A stretch of 64,000 bases of DNA, taken from positions 62,001 to 126,000 of the forward strand of contig NZ_JAUSLT010000019.1 of NCBI RefSeq assembly GCF_030646015.1, read 5' to 3'. Origin of the DNA: Bradyrhizobium sp. GTDB lineage: Bacteria > Pseudomonadota > Alphaproteobacteria > Rhizobiales > Xanthobacteraceae. Shown here one piece after another: positions 1 through 10,392 of the stretch. Under the pieces are notes generated by a model. The model searched no databases. It had not been told where the DNA came from and worked only from the letters and a program-made list of their open reading frames with translations. The translations under genes and the position numbers were made by a program. How positions within the stretch are numbered: the first letter of the stretch is position 1; each line of letters starts with the position of its first letter.

Positions 1-269
1 GTGACGCCGCGCCGCGTCGGGTTTTTCGATTGCGCCTGCGCGCCGCCGCGCGCCGAGCCGGCCGGCCCCTCGGTCTGGTGCACGATGATGTTTTTCCAGG
101 GGTGGGCTTTTGAAACCTCGCCCCACGGCGCCAGCCAGACCATCTTCAGGCCGGGAATATCGGGCGTGCCCGCCGCCCGCGCGACAACCGCGAGGTCGGG
201 CGACTGGGCTGAGGCCGGGGCCACACTCAAGATGGCGCCCAGCGCCATCGCTAACAGGCGAACGTTCAT
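1..269 (-). CDS. Secreted amidase-like protein, 3' part outside the window
   Basis: The minus strand opens with ATG at 269 and reads 89 codons to the window edge without a stop. The first ~21 residues (MNVRLLAMALGAILSVAPAS) look like a signal peptide. The mature part contains IIVHQTEGPAGSA, which resembles the first metal-site strand of N-acetylmuramoyl-L-alanine amidases of the Amidase_2 type (usual form IxxHHT). If so it would cleave the stem peptide from peptidoglycan in the periplasm. The diagnostic later histidines lie beyond the window, so the family call is tentative. It is downstream of and co-directional with the diguanylate cyclase gene, 19 nt away. Confidence 0.55.
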   Translation of the reverse strand, partial: MNVRLLAMALGAILSVAPASAQSPDLAVVARAAGTPDIPGLKMVWLAPWGEVSKAHPWKNIIVHQTEGPAGSARGGAQAQSKNPTRRGV

Positions 270-288
270 GGCCTGGAGTCTAGCACGC

Positions 289-1515
289 TCACGCGTGCTT
301 GCGCAGCGCTCGTTCCGGCATCGAAGCGGGATCGATCCCGGGCGCCAGCGGCGGGGCGGGATCGTAAATCGCGTGTCGGTTCTTGCCGTCCTTCTTGGCG
401 GCGTAGAGCGCATGGTCGGCGGCGGCGATCACCCGGTCCGGGAATGCGCCCATCTCGCGGGTCCATTGCGCGACGCCGATCGAGAGCGAGATCGGGATAT
501 CGGCGCCGACGCAGGCTTCCGCGTCCTCGCGGCAGACATCGAGGATGCGGCGCGCGATCATCGCCCCTTCCCGCAGCGTCGAGGACGGCAGCACGACGCA
601 GAACTCGTCGCCGCCGGTGCGCGCCAGCATGTCGCCGGGCCGCAGCCGGGTCTGCGCCATCAGGGTGAAATGCTGCAGGCAGGCGTCGCCCGCGGCGTGG
701 CCATGGGTGTCGTTGATCGCCTTGAAGCCATCGAGGTCGATCACCAGCAGCGCGAAGGATTCGCCTGAGCGTTCCGAGCGCGCGCATTCCTCGGTCAGGC
801 GCTGCAGCAGATGCCGCCGGTTGCCGACGCCGGTGAGGTCGTCGAGCAGCGCGAGGTCGGCGACCTCGTTGCGCAGCCGGTCCATCGCCATCAGCAGGAA
901 GCCGAAATTCCACGACATCGACAGGAACATCAGCACCAGGATCGAAATCGAATGAACCGGGGTGAAATGGAGGAAGGAGAACTCGCCGCCGACCTGCACC
1001 ACGTTGCTGAGCACGCGCATGAAATAGATGGCGATGATGAGAATGGCGACGGTGGCCGCGAGCCGGGCGCCGGCGTTGACCCGTCCGTTCTCCCGCGCCA
1101 GCAACAGTTTGAGGGTCAGCGCGAACGGCAGCACCTGGGCGAACGAATAGATGAACATCCGGATCGGCTGGTGGTCATAGCCGAAGGCGAAGAAGGTCAT
1201 GCCCGCGGTGCCCAGTCCGGTGATCAGCGCGGTCTGGCGCCAGCCGACCGGCCGGTCATAAAACCGCCTGACGCCCATCGCGGCCAGGCAGGAGGCGATG
1301 ATCAGCACGGTACCGCCGGCCAAAAGCGGCAGCAGCGAATCCACCACGACGCGCAGGCTGGCCAGCGACGCACCAAAGGCCGCGGCAAACGCCGAAGCGG
1401 TCCAGTACGGCGCCGCCGCGAATTTCGGATAGCACCGGGTGACGTAGGCCCAGATCAGACCCAGCGCGAGAAAATTGATGATGAACGCCGTCCACAGCGT
1501 CGGTACGCTCAGCAT
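289..1515 (-). CDS. Membrane diguanylate cyclase (GGDEF)
   Basis: The 408-residue protein has an N-terminal membrane half (residues ~5-210, about six or seven hydrophobic segments) followed by a GGDEF domain that starts near residue 224 (LLDDLTGVGNR). The active-site motif GGDEF is intact at residues 301-305, and an RxxD inhibitory site (RPGD, 292-295) sits exactly five residues before it, so the enzyme should make cyclic di-GMP and be feedback inhibited. No EAL domain is present. The membrane part probably senses an unknown signal. ATG at 1515 is the only sensible start. It lies just upstream of the amidase-like gene and may be co-transcribed with it. Confidence 0.9.
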   Translation of the reverse strand: MLSVPTLWTAFIINFLALGLIWAYVTRCYPKFAAAPYWTASAFAAAFGASLASLRVVVDSLLPLLAGGTVLIIASCLAAMGVRRFYDRPVGWRQTALITGLGTAGMTFFAFGYDHQPIRMFIYSFAQVLPFALTLKLLLARENGRVNAGARLAATVAILIIAIYFMRVLSNVVQVGGEFSFLHFTPVHSISILVLMFLSMSWNFGFLLMAMDRLRNEVADLALLDDLTGVGNRRHLLQRLTEECARSERSGESFALLVIDLDGFKAINDTHGHAAGDACLQHFTLMAQTRLRPGDMLARTGGDEFCVVLPSSTLREGAMIARRILDVCREDAEACVGADIPISLSIGVAQWTREMGAFPDRVIAAADHALYAAKKDGKNRHAIYDPAPPLAPGIDPASMPERALRKHA

Positions 1516-1956
1516 CGCGAAGCCAGAACGCGCATCGTCCCGTCTCCCCTGTTGTCCAACAACCCACCCATCGAAGTCCCCGTGTTCTTGCTGGGCAAAG
1601 TGCGCCTGTGTCGCTTAACGGACCCTCACCACGGCAAGGCAATCCGTACCGTGGTTTTGAAATCATGAAGATTGCGCGGCGCACCATCGCGCCGTCAGCC
1701 TGTACCGGATCGACGCAGTTGCGCGGCTCGCATTGGCAAGCTGTTAACCGTGACGGGGCGGCGTGGAATGCATTGCGCGGCTGAAAGGTGCCCGAAAACG
1801 CATAACAGCTGTGGATAACACAATGACACCGGCGTGACGGCGCGAGGCAGTCGGGCGCGAATCTGTTCGGATGATGATTGAGGCTGTTGCGAGGCTAAGC
1901 CCTCCCCGAGCAAGCCTCGTGTCGCGTTTCCACCCATTAAACCCAATGAGGATGCT
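1516..1956. other. Intergenic region, 441 bp, no gene seen
   Basis: This gap separates the start of the minus-strand diguanylate cyclase gene from the plus-strand Lys-rich microprotein. It must hold both divergent promoters, but no convincing promoter or repeat was recognised. Reading frames here on both strands lack start signals and coherent composition. Confidence 0.5.
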
Positions 1957-2025
1957 ATGGCTAAGAAAGCGAAGAAGGCTAAGAAGGCTAAGAAGGTCGC
2001 AAAGAAGAAGAAGGCCAAGAAGTAA
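1957..2025 (+). CDS. 22-residue Lys/Ala microprotein
   Basis: ATG at 1957 is preceded by a good ribosome-binding sequence (GAGGA, 1948-1952) and reads 22 codons to TAA at 2023-2025. Fourteen of the 22 residues are lysine, in repeats of the form AKK. Thirteen of the fourteen Lys codons are AAG, matching the codon preference of a GC-rich genome and suggesting selection on the peptide. Composition resembles the tails of histone H1-like bacterial proteins, so nucleic-acid binding is a reasonable guess, not shown. A strong stem-loop follows 7 nt after the stop. The opposite strand gives only Leu/Phe-rich antisense frames. Confidence 0.6.
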   Translation: MAKKAKKAKKAKKVAKKKKAKK

Positions 2026-2032
2026 TGTTTCT

Positions 2033-2062
2033 GCCCGGGTGGAGCCTCGGCTCCGCCCGGGC
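2033..2062 (+). terminator. Stem-loop after the Lys-rich microprotein
   Basis: Arms GCCCGGGTGGAGCC and GGCTCCGCCCGGGC pair over 14 positions (one G-T) around a TC loop. There is no T-run, so it may be a 3'-end stabiliser or a Rho-aided terminator rather than a classic intrinsic terminator. Confidence 0.55.
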
Positions 2063-2126
2063 ATCCGATCCCGGGGCGAAACACTTTTGCTAATGCGGCG
2101 GGCCTTGGGCCTGCCTTTTTATTTGT

Positions 2127-2738
2127 CTACCTTTCCGCCAGCGCCAGCCTCGCGCCGAGCGCGGCGAAGCCGGCGGCAAAACTGCGGCGCAGCCAGGTCA
2201 TCACCCTGGGCCGGCTCACGATGCGGTCGCGGACCGAGGCCGCGAACAGGCCGTAGAGCACGAACACCGCGAATGTCATCGCCATGAAGGCCGCGCTCAA
2301 TTCCAGCATCCGCGCCAGCGGATGGCCCTCGTCGGCCGCGATGAACTGCGGCAGGAAGGCCAGGAAGAAGATCGACAGTTTTGGGTTGAGGATGTTGATC
2401 AGGACGCCGGTGACGACCACGCGGCGGCTGGAGCGGCCGTCCAGCCTGGTATCGACCGCCAGCGCGCCCTGCTCGCGCAGCGCCTGCCACGCCATGTACA
2501 ACAGATAAGCCACCCCGCAATATTTCAGCACCGCGAACGCCAGCGCGCTGGTGTGCAGCACCGCGGCGAGGCCGAGCATGGCGGCCAGCATATGCGGCAC
2601 GATGCCGAGCGTGCAGCCGAACACCGCGGCGATGCTGGCCCGCGAGCCGCGTGTCAGCGCCGCCGCCAGCGTATAGAGCACGCCGGTGCCGGGCGAGGCG
2701 ACCACGATCAGCGACGTCAGCAGGAAGGACCACGACAT
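2127..2738 (-). CDS. LysE/RhtB-family amino-acid exporter
   Basis: This 203-residue inner-membrane protein has the six-helix pattern and length of LysE/RhtB exporters. The helix-1/loop signature appears as VASPGTGVLYTL (family form xPGPxxxxV; here the second proline is replaced by threonine), and LNPKLSIFFLAFLPQF after the middle of the protein is typical. It likely exports an amino acid or related metabolite by proton antiport; the substrate cannot be read from the sequence. Start chosen at 2738 (MSWSFLLTS) because the frame upstream is Arg-rich and non-membrane. Divergent from the SDR gene. A second family member is at 18891-19508. Confidence 0.85.
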   Translation of the reverse strand: MSWSFLLTSLIVVASPGTGVLYTLAAALTRGSRASIAAVFGCTLGIVPHMLAAMLGLAAVLHTSALAFAVLKYCGVAYLLYMAWQALREQGALAVDTRLDGRSSRRVVVTGVLINILNPKLSIFFLAFLPQFIAADEGHPLARMLELSAAFMAMTFAVFVLYGLFAASVRDRIVSRPRVMTWLRRSFAAGFAALGARLALAER

Positions 2739-2859
2739 GGTTTTTGCCTTATCACGCCGACGGCGGCCGAGGAAGCTGATGCGCCGATCCGGTTGCCAAA
2801 ATCCGCCAGCCGGATAAGGGTTCACCGGCAATTGCTTTCCCCGCCTGGAGTGACATCTG

Positions 2860-3702
2860 ATGACTGCGATTCCCGGAAGTGCGGCGGCCGTCACCGGCGC
2901 CGCCAGTGGTATCGGCCGGGCGCTGGCGCTAGAGCTGGCCGCGCGCGGCTGCGATCTCGCGCTGGCGGACCGCGACGAGGCGGGACTTCAGACGCTCGCC
3001 GCCGAGATCGCCAAGGCGCACCAGCGCAAGGTCACGGTGCATACCGTCGATGTCGGCATACCCCAGGAGATCGAAGCGTTCGCGCAAGCGGCGATCGCCG
3101 CCCATCCGGTCCTCAACATCGTCATCAACAATGCCGGCGTGGCGCTGATGGGGATGTTCGACGAGGTCGACCAGGCGCAGATGGAATGGCTCTTCAACAT
3201 CAATTTCTGGGGCGTGGTGCACGGCACCCGCGCCTTCCTGCCGCATCTGTCGAAAAAGCCGGAGGCGCACATCGTCAACCTCTCCTCGATCTTCGGCATC
3301 ATCGCGCCGCCCGGTCAGACCGCCTACTGCGCGGCGAAATTCGCGGTGCGCGGCTTTTCGGAAAGCCTGCGGCACGAGCTTCAGATGGCGAACAGCCCGG
3401 TGCGCCTCTCGGTGGTGCATCCCGGCGGCGTCGCCACCAACATCGCCCGCAACTCCCGCCCCGGCGTTGGCATGACCGACAATGCCCGCCGGGCGCAGTC
3501 GATCGAACGGTTCGATGCGGTGGCGAAAACCACGCCGGCGGCCGCGGCACAGCGGATTATCGTCGGCATCGAGAAGAACCAGCCGCGCATCCTGATCGGC
3601 AACGACGCCCGCTATATGGACCTGCTGCAGCGCTTTCGCCCCGGCACCTATTGGGCGGTGCTGGCGCGCAAGATCGAGAAGATGGCGAAGGCGGGGAAGT
3701 AG
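2860..3702 (+). CDS. Short-chain dehydrogenase/reductase
   Basis: This 280-residue classical SDR shows the NAD(P)-binding TGAASGIG motif near residue 12, the structural NNAG near residue 90, the catalytic Ser in NLSSIFG (~145) and the Tyr-x3-Lys pair in YCAAKFA (~158-162). It is therefore expected to be an active cytosolic oxidoreductase; the substrate is unknown. The Rossmann acidic residue in ALADRD after beta-2 suggests NAD(H) preference, which is inference. It is divergent from the LysE exporter and is followed by a palindromic repeat. Confidence 0.85.
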   Translation: MTAIPGSAAAVTGAASGIGRALALELAARGCDLALADRDEAGLQTLAAEIAKAHQRKVTVHTVDVGIPQEIEAFAQAAIAAHPVLNIVINNAGVALMGMFDEVDQAQMEWLFNINFWGVVHGTRAFLPHLSKKPEAHIVNLSSIFGIIAPPGQTAYCAAKFAVRGFSESLRHELQMANSPVRLSVVHPGGVATNIARNSRPGVGMTDNARRAQSIERFDAVAKTTPAAAAQRIIVGIEKNQPRILIGNDARYMDLLQRFRPGTYWAVLARKIEKMAKAGK

Positions 3703-3720
3703 CACTGCGCCCGTCGCCGC

Positions 3721-3810
3721 GTAGGGTGGGCAAAGCGAAGCGTGCCCACCATTCCTTGCTCCGAATGATCATGGTGGGCACGGCGCGAAAAGCGCCTTTG
3801 CCCACCCTAC
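3721..3810. repeat. Palindromic intergenic repeat
   Basis: GTAGGGTGGGCAAAGCGAAG at the left end is matched by its near-complement ending in TTGCCCACCCTAC at the right end, and an inner pair GTGCCCACCAT/ATGGTGGGCAC completes a long imperfect hairpin. It fills the gap between the convergent SDR and transglycosylase genes. Confidence 0.75.
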
Positions 3811-3824
3811 AAATTCTGCGCCCC

Positions 3825-4628
3825 CTACCGCCCCACCAGCTGATCGGCGAAATACCCGATGGTCTTGCGATAGATCGTGGCCCGGTTCCACTCGCGCATC
3901 GCCTCGAAATTCGGCGTGCCCTCGCTGTAGGGCTGGCCGTTCTTGAAGCCGCTCACATGCAGCAGGTTGGCGGTGGAGGCGAGCACGTCGGGGATGCTGT
4001 GGCGCAGGTCGACATGGCCGTTGCCGTCGAAATCGACGCCGTATTTGAGGTAGGACGACGGCAGGAACTGCGTCTGGCCAATTTCGCCCGCGAAGGCGCC
4101 GATCATGTCCTTCAGGGGCAGATCGCCGCGCTGCACGATCTTCAGCGCCGCCAGCAGTTCGCCCTGGAACAATTCGGTGCGGCGGCAATCATGCGCCATG
4201 GTGGCCAGCGTGCGGACCACCGGCATCTTGCCGATGTCGCCCTTGCCGTAATCGGATTCCAGCCCCCAGATCGCGACGATGATTTCGGGCGGCACGCCGA
4301 AACGCTTCTCGACCCGCGCCAGCAGGGCGGCGTGACGCTGCAGCATCTGCCGACCCATGTTGATGCGGCCGGGACCGACCCGGGTCGAGACATATTGCTC
4401 GAAGGTCTTGTTGAAGGTGCCGCGCTGGCGGCGGTCGAAGGCTAATACCTTCGGGTCCTGCGTCACGCCGGCAAGCGCCTGCGAAATCACCGCCGGTGAA
4501 ACCCCCGCCGCCTGCGCTTCCGCCGACATCGCCGCGATGAAGGTGTTGAAGTCGCCGCCGCAGCGGGCGGCGTAGGATGGCGTGGCGAGGATGGTACAGA
4601 ACGAAACGGCCAGTAGAAGCTTGCGCAT
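3825..4628 (-). CDS. Lytic murein transglycosylase, MltB type (copy 1)
   Basis: A 267-residue exported protein with a signal peptide (MRKLLLAVSFCTILATPSYA). The catalytic region contains the glutamate in VAIWGLESDYG, followed by DCRRTELF, a substrate-groove segment GEIGQTQFLPSSYL and the C-terminal EWNRATIYRKTI, all typical of the Slt_2/MltB group. It would cleave the MurNAc-GlcNAc bond of peptidoglycan with 1,6-anhydro product formation. No lipobox is visible, so it should be periplasmic and soluble. A paralogue is 161 bp upstream in the same orientation (4790-5590). Confidence 0.88.
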   Translation of the reverse strand: MRKLLLAVSFCTILATPSYAARCGGDFNTFIAAMSAEAQAAGVSPAVISQALAGVTQDPKVLAFDRRQRGTFNKTFEQYVSTRVGPGRINMGRQMLQRHAALLARVEKRFGVPPEIIVAIWGLESDYGKGDIGKMPVVRTLATMAHDCRRTELFQGELLAALKIVQRGDLPLKDMIGAFAGEIGQTQFLPSSYLKYGVDFDGNGHVDLRHSIPDVLASTANLLHVSGFKNGQPYSEGTPNFEAMREWNRATIYRKTIGYFADQLVGR

Positions 4629-4714
4629 GCGAATCCCTTGTGACCTGCAGGCCCGATCATGACATGAGAAAACGCCGCGCGGCAGGTGTATTCAGCGGCG
4701 CTCAATTTAAACTC

Positions 4715-4760
4715 GTCGTCCCGGATCGGCCGCTCGCGTTGCTCGCTTGTCCGGGACGAC
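4715..4760. repeat. Short palindromic repeat
   Basis: Arms GTCGTCCCGGA and TCCGGGACGAC flank a 24-nt loop between the two transglycosylase genes. It resembles the ends of the repeat at 27591-27711 (GTCGTCCCC...GGGGACGAC). Confidence 0.6.
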
Positions 4761-4789
4761 GGCGCGGTTGGCTCCACGTTCGCGCCGCC

Positions 4790-5590
4790 TCACTCGCCGC
4801 CGTCGATCTGGCGGCCCATCAGCGCGATCGCCTTCTGATAGACACCGGCGGCATTCCAGGCCTGGATGGCGGCGAAGTTCGGTTCGCCCGGCTGATAGCC
4901 GGCGCCGGCGCGCCAGCCATGAGCCTTGAGAAAATTCGCGGTCGAGTTCAGCGCGTTGGCCGAGTTCTCGAGATTGCCGGTGCCATAGGCCAGGATGGCT
5001 TTCGGCATGAACTGGGTCTGGCCGACTTCGCCATGCATCGAGCCGCGCTGGGCCGGCGAGAGCGCGCCGCGGTCGATCAATTGCAGCGCGGCGTAAAGGT
5101 GCTCGGTGAAAAAGGCCGAGCGCCGGCAATCATAGGACAGCGTTGCGATCGAGGAGAGCATGTTCTGGTTGCCGCGCTGGCTGCCGAAGCCGGTCTCCAT
5201 GCCCCAGATCGCGAGCAGCGGCCCCGGTGGCACGCCATAGCGCTGCTGGATCGAAGCAAACAGCGCGCCCTGCGATTGCTTCAGCGAACGCCCCTTCGCG
5301 ACGATGGCAGGTCCCCCGCGCTTGGCGAGAAACTGCTCGAGCGACAGCGAAAAACTGCGCTGGCCGCGATCGGCATTGATGGTCGCCTGCGCATAGTTCG
5401 TCGCCATCAGCGCCTGGATGGTCGAGGCGCTGATGCCCTTGGCGCGCGCCTCGCCGGCGAATTGCTGTTTCCAGGCTTCATAGCCGCCGGCGGAGCTGCC
5501 GCATGTCGCGGCGGCGGCTGGCGAGGTCAGGGATGCGAGCATAGCCAGGGCCGCGAAGATGGCGGTCGTAAGTTGATTGCTTTTGCTCAT
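4790..5590 (-). CDS. Lytic murein transglycosylase, MltB type (copy 2)
   Basis: A 266-residue paralogue of the downstream gene. The signal peptide runs MSKSNQLTTAIFAALAMLAS to ~residue 27, then AATCGS. The catalytic Glu is in AIWGMETGFGS, followed by YDCRRSAFF and GEVGQTQFMPKAIL, aligning position by position with copy 1. The start is set at 5590 because AGGGAA lies about 8 nt upstream; an in-frame TTG at 5608 is less likely. The two copies are diverged, so the duplication is old, and they probably act on different peptidoglycan substrates or at different times. Confidence 0.87.
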   Translation of the reverse strand: MSKSNQLTTAIFAALAMLASLTSPAAAATCGSSAGGYEAWKQQFAGEARAKGISASTIQALMATNYAQATINADRGQRSFSLSLEQFLAKRGGPAIVAKGRSLKQSQGALFASIQQRYGVPPGPLLAIWGMETGFGSQRGNQNMLSSIATLSYDCRRSAFFTEHLYAALQLIDRGALSPAQRGSMHGEVGQTQFMPKAILAYGTGNLENSANALNSTANFLKAHGWRAGAGYQPGEPNFAAIQAWNAAGVYQKAIALMGRQIDGGE

Positions 5591-5723
5591 CACGAAATTC
5601 CCTGGCAAACCTATAATGGAAGGCTTCCGTCAACATCTCGCCCATTCTGGCACGAGGGGCCCAGCCGGTCAAAATCCTTGCTCGCACAACTGAACGCATG
5701 CACGTGAGCGACGAGAGCGGACT

Positions 5724-5993
5724 TCAGCTTGCCGTATCCCGTTTCAGCGCCCCGACCGCCTCTATTTCAAGGCGCAGCCAATCGGGACACATATCGAAGC
5801 CATTCGGCCAAGTCGGCGCGCCATCCTCGAGGAAAACGCGAGCGAAGTATGCAGGGTCCCGCAACGGCTCGATCATAGGCCCGGTTTCGGCGACTCTCAT
5901 CGAGAAATCATACTCACCCGCCGCTCCGTCACTGAACGTCGCATGCAGGCGATGGTTGCCGATGCACTTGAGCTTGGTGACTTTGAGCATCAT
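5724..5993 (-). CDS. DUF2442-family small protein
   Basis: An 89-residue cytosolic protein (MMLKVTKLKCIGNHRL...). The pattern KVTKLKxxxxHxLxATFxDGxxGEYDFS followed by a PLRDPAYFARVFLEDGAPTWPNGFDM-like block matches the DUF2442 family, whose members often sit beside a DUF4160 protein in toxin-antitoxin-like pairs. No DUF4160 partner is visible here, so it is solitary. Two adjacent ATGs (5993 and 5990) are possible starts. Function unknown. Confidence 0.75.
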   Translation of the reverse strand: MMLKVTKLKCIGNHRLHATFSDGAAGEYDFSMRVAETGPMIEPLRDPAYFARVFLEDGAPTWPNGFDMCPDWLRLEIEAVGALKRDTAS

Positions 5994-6064
5994 CGAGGCC
6001 CCGCGATGGCGGCATCCGCTCCCTTGCCCTGCACAGGCGCGTCCCATCATTCTCGAAAGGATGG

Positions 6065-6087
6065 ATTGCCGGGTCAAGCCCGGCAAT
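6065..6087. repeat. REP-like palindrome
   Basis: ATTGCCGGG-TCAAG-CCCGGCAAT is a perfect 9-bp inverted repeat upstream of the OmpA-like gene. The surrounding GGATTGCC...GCAATGACGG context is a widespread intergenic repeat form in these bacteria. Confidence 0.65.
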
Positions 6088-6232
6088 GACGGTCGGGACG
6101 ACCGACCCGGCTTTTTCCGTGGCAATCCGTGCCAGCCCTTGCCGTGGCCCCGTTGCCCCGGCCATAATTTCGGCCGCACCGGGAATACATGTTGGCTGCC
6201 GGCTCCCGGTCGTGTTCATAGAGATTGCTCTG

Positions 6233-7177
6233 ATGGCTCCTCCGCACCGCTTCGCCGCACCGCTCTTCCTGCTGCTCGCTCTCTGCCTGCTTGCGCCCAC
6301 CGGCGCCTCCGCGCAAACGCGCGACGTGGCGGGCGCGCGGGATTTTCCCGGGGTCGGCCGTTTCGCCGGCAGCGTGATCACGGGATACCAAATGAAGGAT
6401 TTCGACGCCGCGCGGATGCAGGCGGCGGCCTTCAAGGACGGCCAGCCGGCCGATGCGCGGCGGCTGGAGGGCAAGGTCACGCGGATCGCCTATCGCAGCA
6501 ATCCCGGCCCCTCCATCCTGGAAGTGTTCCGGAATTTCGAGACGCAACTGACCAAGATCGGATTCGAAAAGCTGCTCGCCTGCGACACCGATGCCTGCGG
6601 CGGCATTCCCTTCACCGAGGCGATCGACGCGCTGCCGATCCCGCAGATGTGGATCGACGGTTTCAATTATCACTACTACGCCGGGCGCAGGGTCGATGGC
6701 GCGCGCGAGATCTTTGCCAGCGTCGTCGTCAGCGAGAACAACCGCGAGATCTACGCGCAGCTCACCATCGCCGAGACCCGCGCGATCGAGAACAAGATGG
6801 TGGACGCCGCCGCGATGTCGAAAGGCCTGCGCGAGACCGGCCGCATCGCGCTCTACGGCATTTACTTCGACACCGACCGCGCGGTGCTGAAGCCGGAAAG
6901 CCGCCCCGCCCTCGAGCAGATCGCAAAGCTGCTGGCCGCCGAGGCGCAGCTCAACGTCTTCATCGTCGGCCACACTGACAGCCAGGGGCCGTATGCCTAC
7001 AACCTCGACCTGTCGCGCCGCCGCGCCGAGGCGATCGCCGAGGAACTGGTGAAGAATTATCGAATCGGCGCGCCTCGGCTGCGCACCGCGGGGGTCGCAC
7101 ATCTGGCGCCCGTCGGTTCCAATGGCAACGAGGCCGGGAGGGCGTTGAACCGGCGGGTGGAACTGGTGGCGCCGTAG
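6233..7177 (+). CDS. OmpA-like protein with N-terminal DUF4892-type domain
   Basis: The 314-residue exported protein begins MAPPHRFAAPLFLLLALCLL with a signal peptide cut near residue 27. The middle (~30-185) resembles DUF4892-type domains. The C-terminal ~110 residues form an OmpA peptidoglycan-binding fold, with IYFDTDRAVLKPES, VFIVGHTDSQG, NLDLSRRRAEAI and NRRVELV; the meso-DAP-contacting Asp and Arg are present (GHTDSQG, NRRVE). It should anchor in or near the outer membrane and contact the cell wall. Start chosen at the ATG right before the signal peptide; an upstream in-frame GTG would prepend seven residues. Monocistronic. Confidence 0.85.
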   Translation: MAPPHRFAAPLFLLLALCLLAPTGASAQTRDVAGARDFPGVGRFAGSVITGYQMKDFDAARMQAAAFKDGQPADARRLEGKVTRIAYRSNPGPSILEVFRNFETQLTKIGFEKLLACDTDACGGIPFTEAIDALPIPQMWIDGFNYHYYAGRRVDGAREIFASVVVSENNREIYAQLTIAETRAIENKMVDAAAMSKGLRETGRIALYGIYFDTDRAVLKPESRPALEQIAKLLAAEAQLNVFIVGHTDSQGPYAYNLDLSRRRAEAIAEELVKNYRIGAPRLRTAGVAHLAPVGSNGNEAGRALNRRVELVAP

Positions 7178-7264
7178 GGCGGGCGGCACAGACGAGCGGT
7201 TTCAGGCCTTCGACCGGCGGCGGCGTTCTGATAGAATACATTGGGGGCGAATGCAGGCGAGCCG

Positions 7265-7684
7265 ATGCCAATGACCAAGATGTCCGATCAAGCTCAGCCG
7301 CGCAGGTTCAATTTCCTGCGCGTGCCGCTATTCCGGTTGCTGGCGATCAACCTTGCGGCGGGCACGGCGGTGGCGGCCGTGTTCGTCGGCGGCCTGCTGG
7401 CGCTCAATCCCGCCGGATTGCGCGACCTGATCCTCGCCGACTCCTCGCCCGGCACCGCGCTCGGCCTGCTGCTGTTCGGTTTCGTCGTGACCTTCGGCTC
7501 GACCGCAATGGGGACCGCGATCATGGCAATGGGGCGTCGGCAGAAGGACAATGAGCCGCCGCGCGGTCCGCCGCGGCTGGTGGCGCGGCGGCTTGACCGG
7601 GTTGCGGTGCGCGTGAAGCGGTACCCTTGCAAAATTTCTTTCAAAAGTGCTGGCTTCTGGAGAGATTATGGCTCCGCAAGATGA
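7265..7684 (+). CDS. Hypothetical two-helix membrane protein
   Basis: A 139-residue protein with two hydrophobic segments (~residues 23-45 and ~60-87) and a basic C-terminal tail (RRQKDNEPPRGPPRLVARR). No family recognised. The last ~25 residues (after VAVRVKR) differ in composition and run into a stretch of lower-GC DNA containing the next gene, so the original C-terminus may have been replaced when that DNA arrived. AGGCGAG lies just upstream of the ATG at 7265; an alternative ATG is at 7271. Overlaps the next gene by 17 nt. Confidence 0.6.
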   Translation: MPMTKMSDQAQPRRFNFLRVPLFRLLAINLAAGTAVAAVFVGGLLALNPAGLRDLILADSSPGTALGLLLFGFVVTFGSTAMGTAIMAMGRRQKDNEPPRGPPRLVARRLDRVAVRVKRYPCKISFKSAGFWRDYGSAR

Positions 7685-7979
7685 TGAGCGCCACTTTGAC
7701 GTGCGCGAGATCGCATCGGCATTTCAGCAACTTTCTCGCTACACGGTAGGCATAAACCCGACGGCAGTCGAAACCGAGGCACTAATTGCTTATCAGCTAG
7801 TTCTCGCCGTTCTGAGCGAAATGGAATTCGGGATTTTCAACACGGCGCCCCGACGTAGGTCAGCAGGCCTTGAAAGATTGAAAAAGCGAAAAGATTTTAT
7901 TCGACAACATTTAGCATCTCACCAAAGTCACCGAACCCATTCTCAGGTCCTTGCAAACTGGCTTCAATCCACTTCTTGA
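7668..7979 (+). CDS. Hypothetical protein, lower-GC orphan
   Basis: A 103-residue cytosolic protein (MAPQDDERHFDVREIASAF...) beginning at an ATG 4 nt after a good GGAGAG site that lies inside the previous gene. Charged and helical, without membrane segments; the C-terminal part is basic and His-rich (RQHLASHQSHRTHSQ). Codons such as TTT, ATT and AAA are more frequent than in the neighbours, suggesting acquisition by transfer. No family recognised. Confidence 0.55.
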   Translation: MAPQDDERHFDVREIASAFQQLSRYTVGINPTAVETEALIAYQLVLAVLSEMEFGIFNTAPRRRSAGLERLKKRKDFIRQHLASHQSHRTHSQVLANWLQSTS

Positions 7980-8121
7980 GAAAAGTCTAGCAGCGGATGG
8001 CGACCTTAGAAGCACGCGTTCCCAACAAGCAGGGAAACGCGGCTTCCAAACCCGTCAAAGTCATCCAGCCCTCAGGCCTAACTTGTCTAGTAGCAGCTTT
8101 TTTCAAAAGTCGAGACCGCAA

Positions 8122-8153
8122 AAAAAACGGCGGGCTTTCGCCCACCGTTTTTT
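8122..8153 (-). terminator. Bidirectional intrinsic terminator after rpoD
   Basis: AAAAAACGG-C-GGGC and GCCC-A-CCGTTTTTT pair around a TTTC loop with one mismatch. On the minus strand the A-run becomes the T-tail, so it ends rpoD transcription 100 nt after its stop; the plus-strand T-run would stop the genes at 7.3-8.0 kb. Confidence 0.85.
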
Positions 8154-8200
8154 CGATGGATTGCCGGGGCAAGCAGTGACGAAGAGAAAGAGAAGACTGG

Positions 8201-8247
8201 GTCCCGGGTCTGCAGCGCACCACTTCGTGCTGCGCCGCGCCCGGGAC
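8201..8247. repeat. Palindromic intergenic repeat
   Basis: GTCCCGGGTCTGCAGCGCA at the left and TGCGCCGCGCCCGGGAC at the right form a long imperfect hairpin. A related longer copy is at 30377-30506 after carA. Confidence 0.6.
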
Positions 8248-8253
8248 ACGGGA

Positions 8254-10392
<2,139 letters not shown>

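Noticed and set aside
1..768. Plus-strand frame from the first base
   Set aside because: It is opposite to the amidase-like and GGDEF genes, which have clear motifs on the minus strand.
1695..2084. Minus-strand frame rich in Leu/Phe/Ala
   Set aside because: The hydrophobic stretch is simply the complement of the AAG-rich Lys microprotein gene.
2322..4445. 707-codon open frame on the plus strand
   Set aside because: It crosses the LysE, SDR and transglycosylase genes in a wrong frame and has shadow-type composition.
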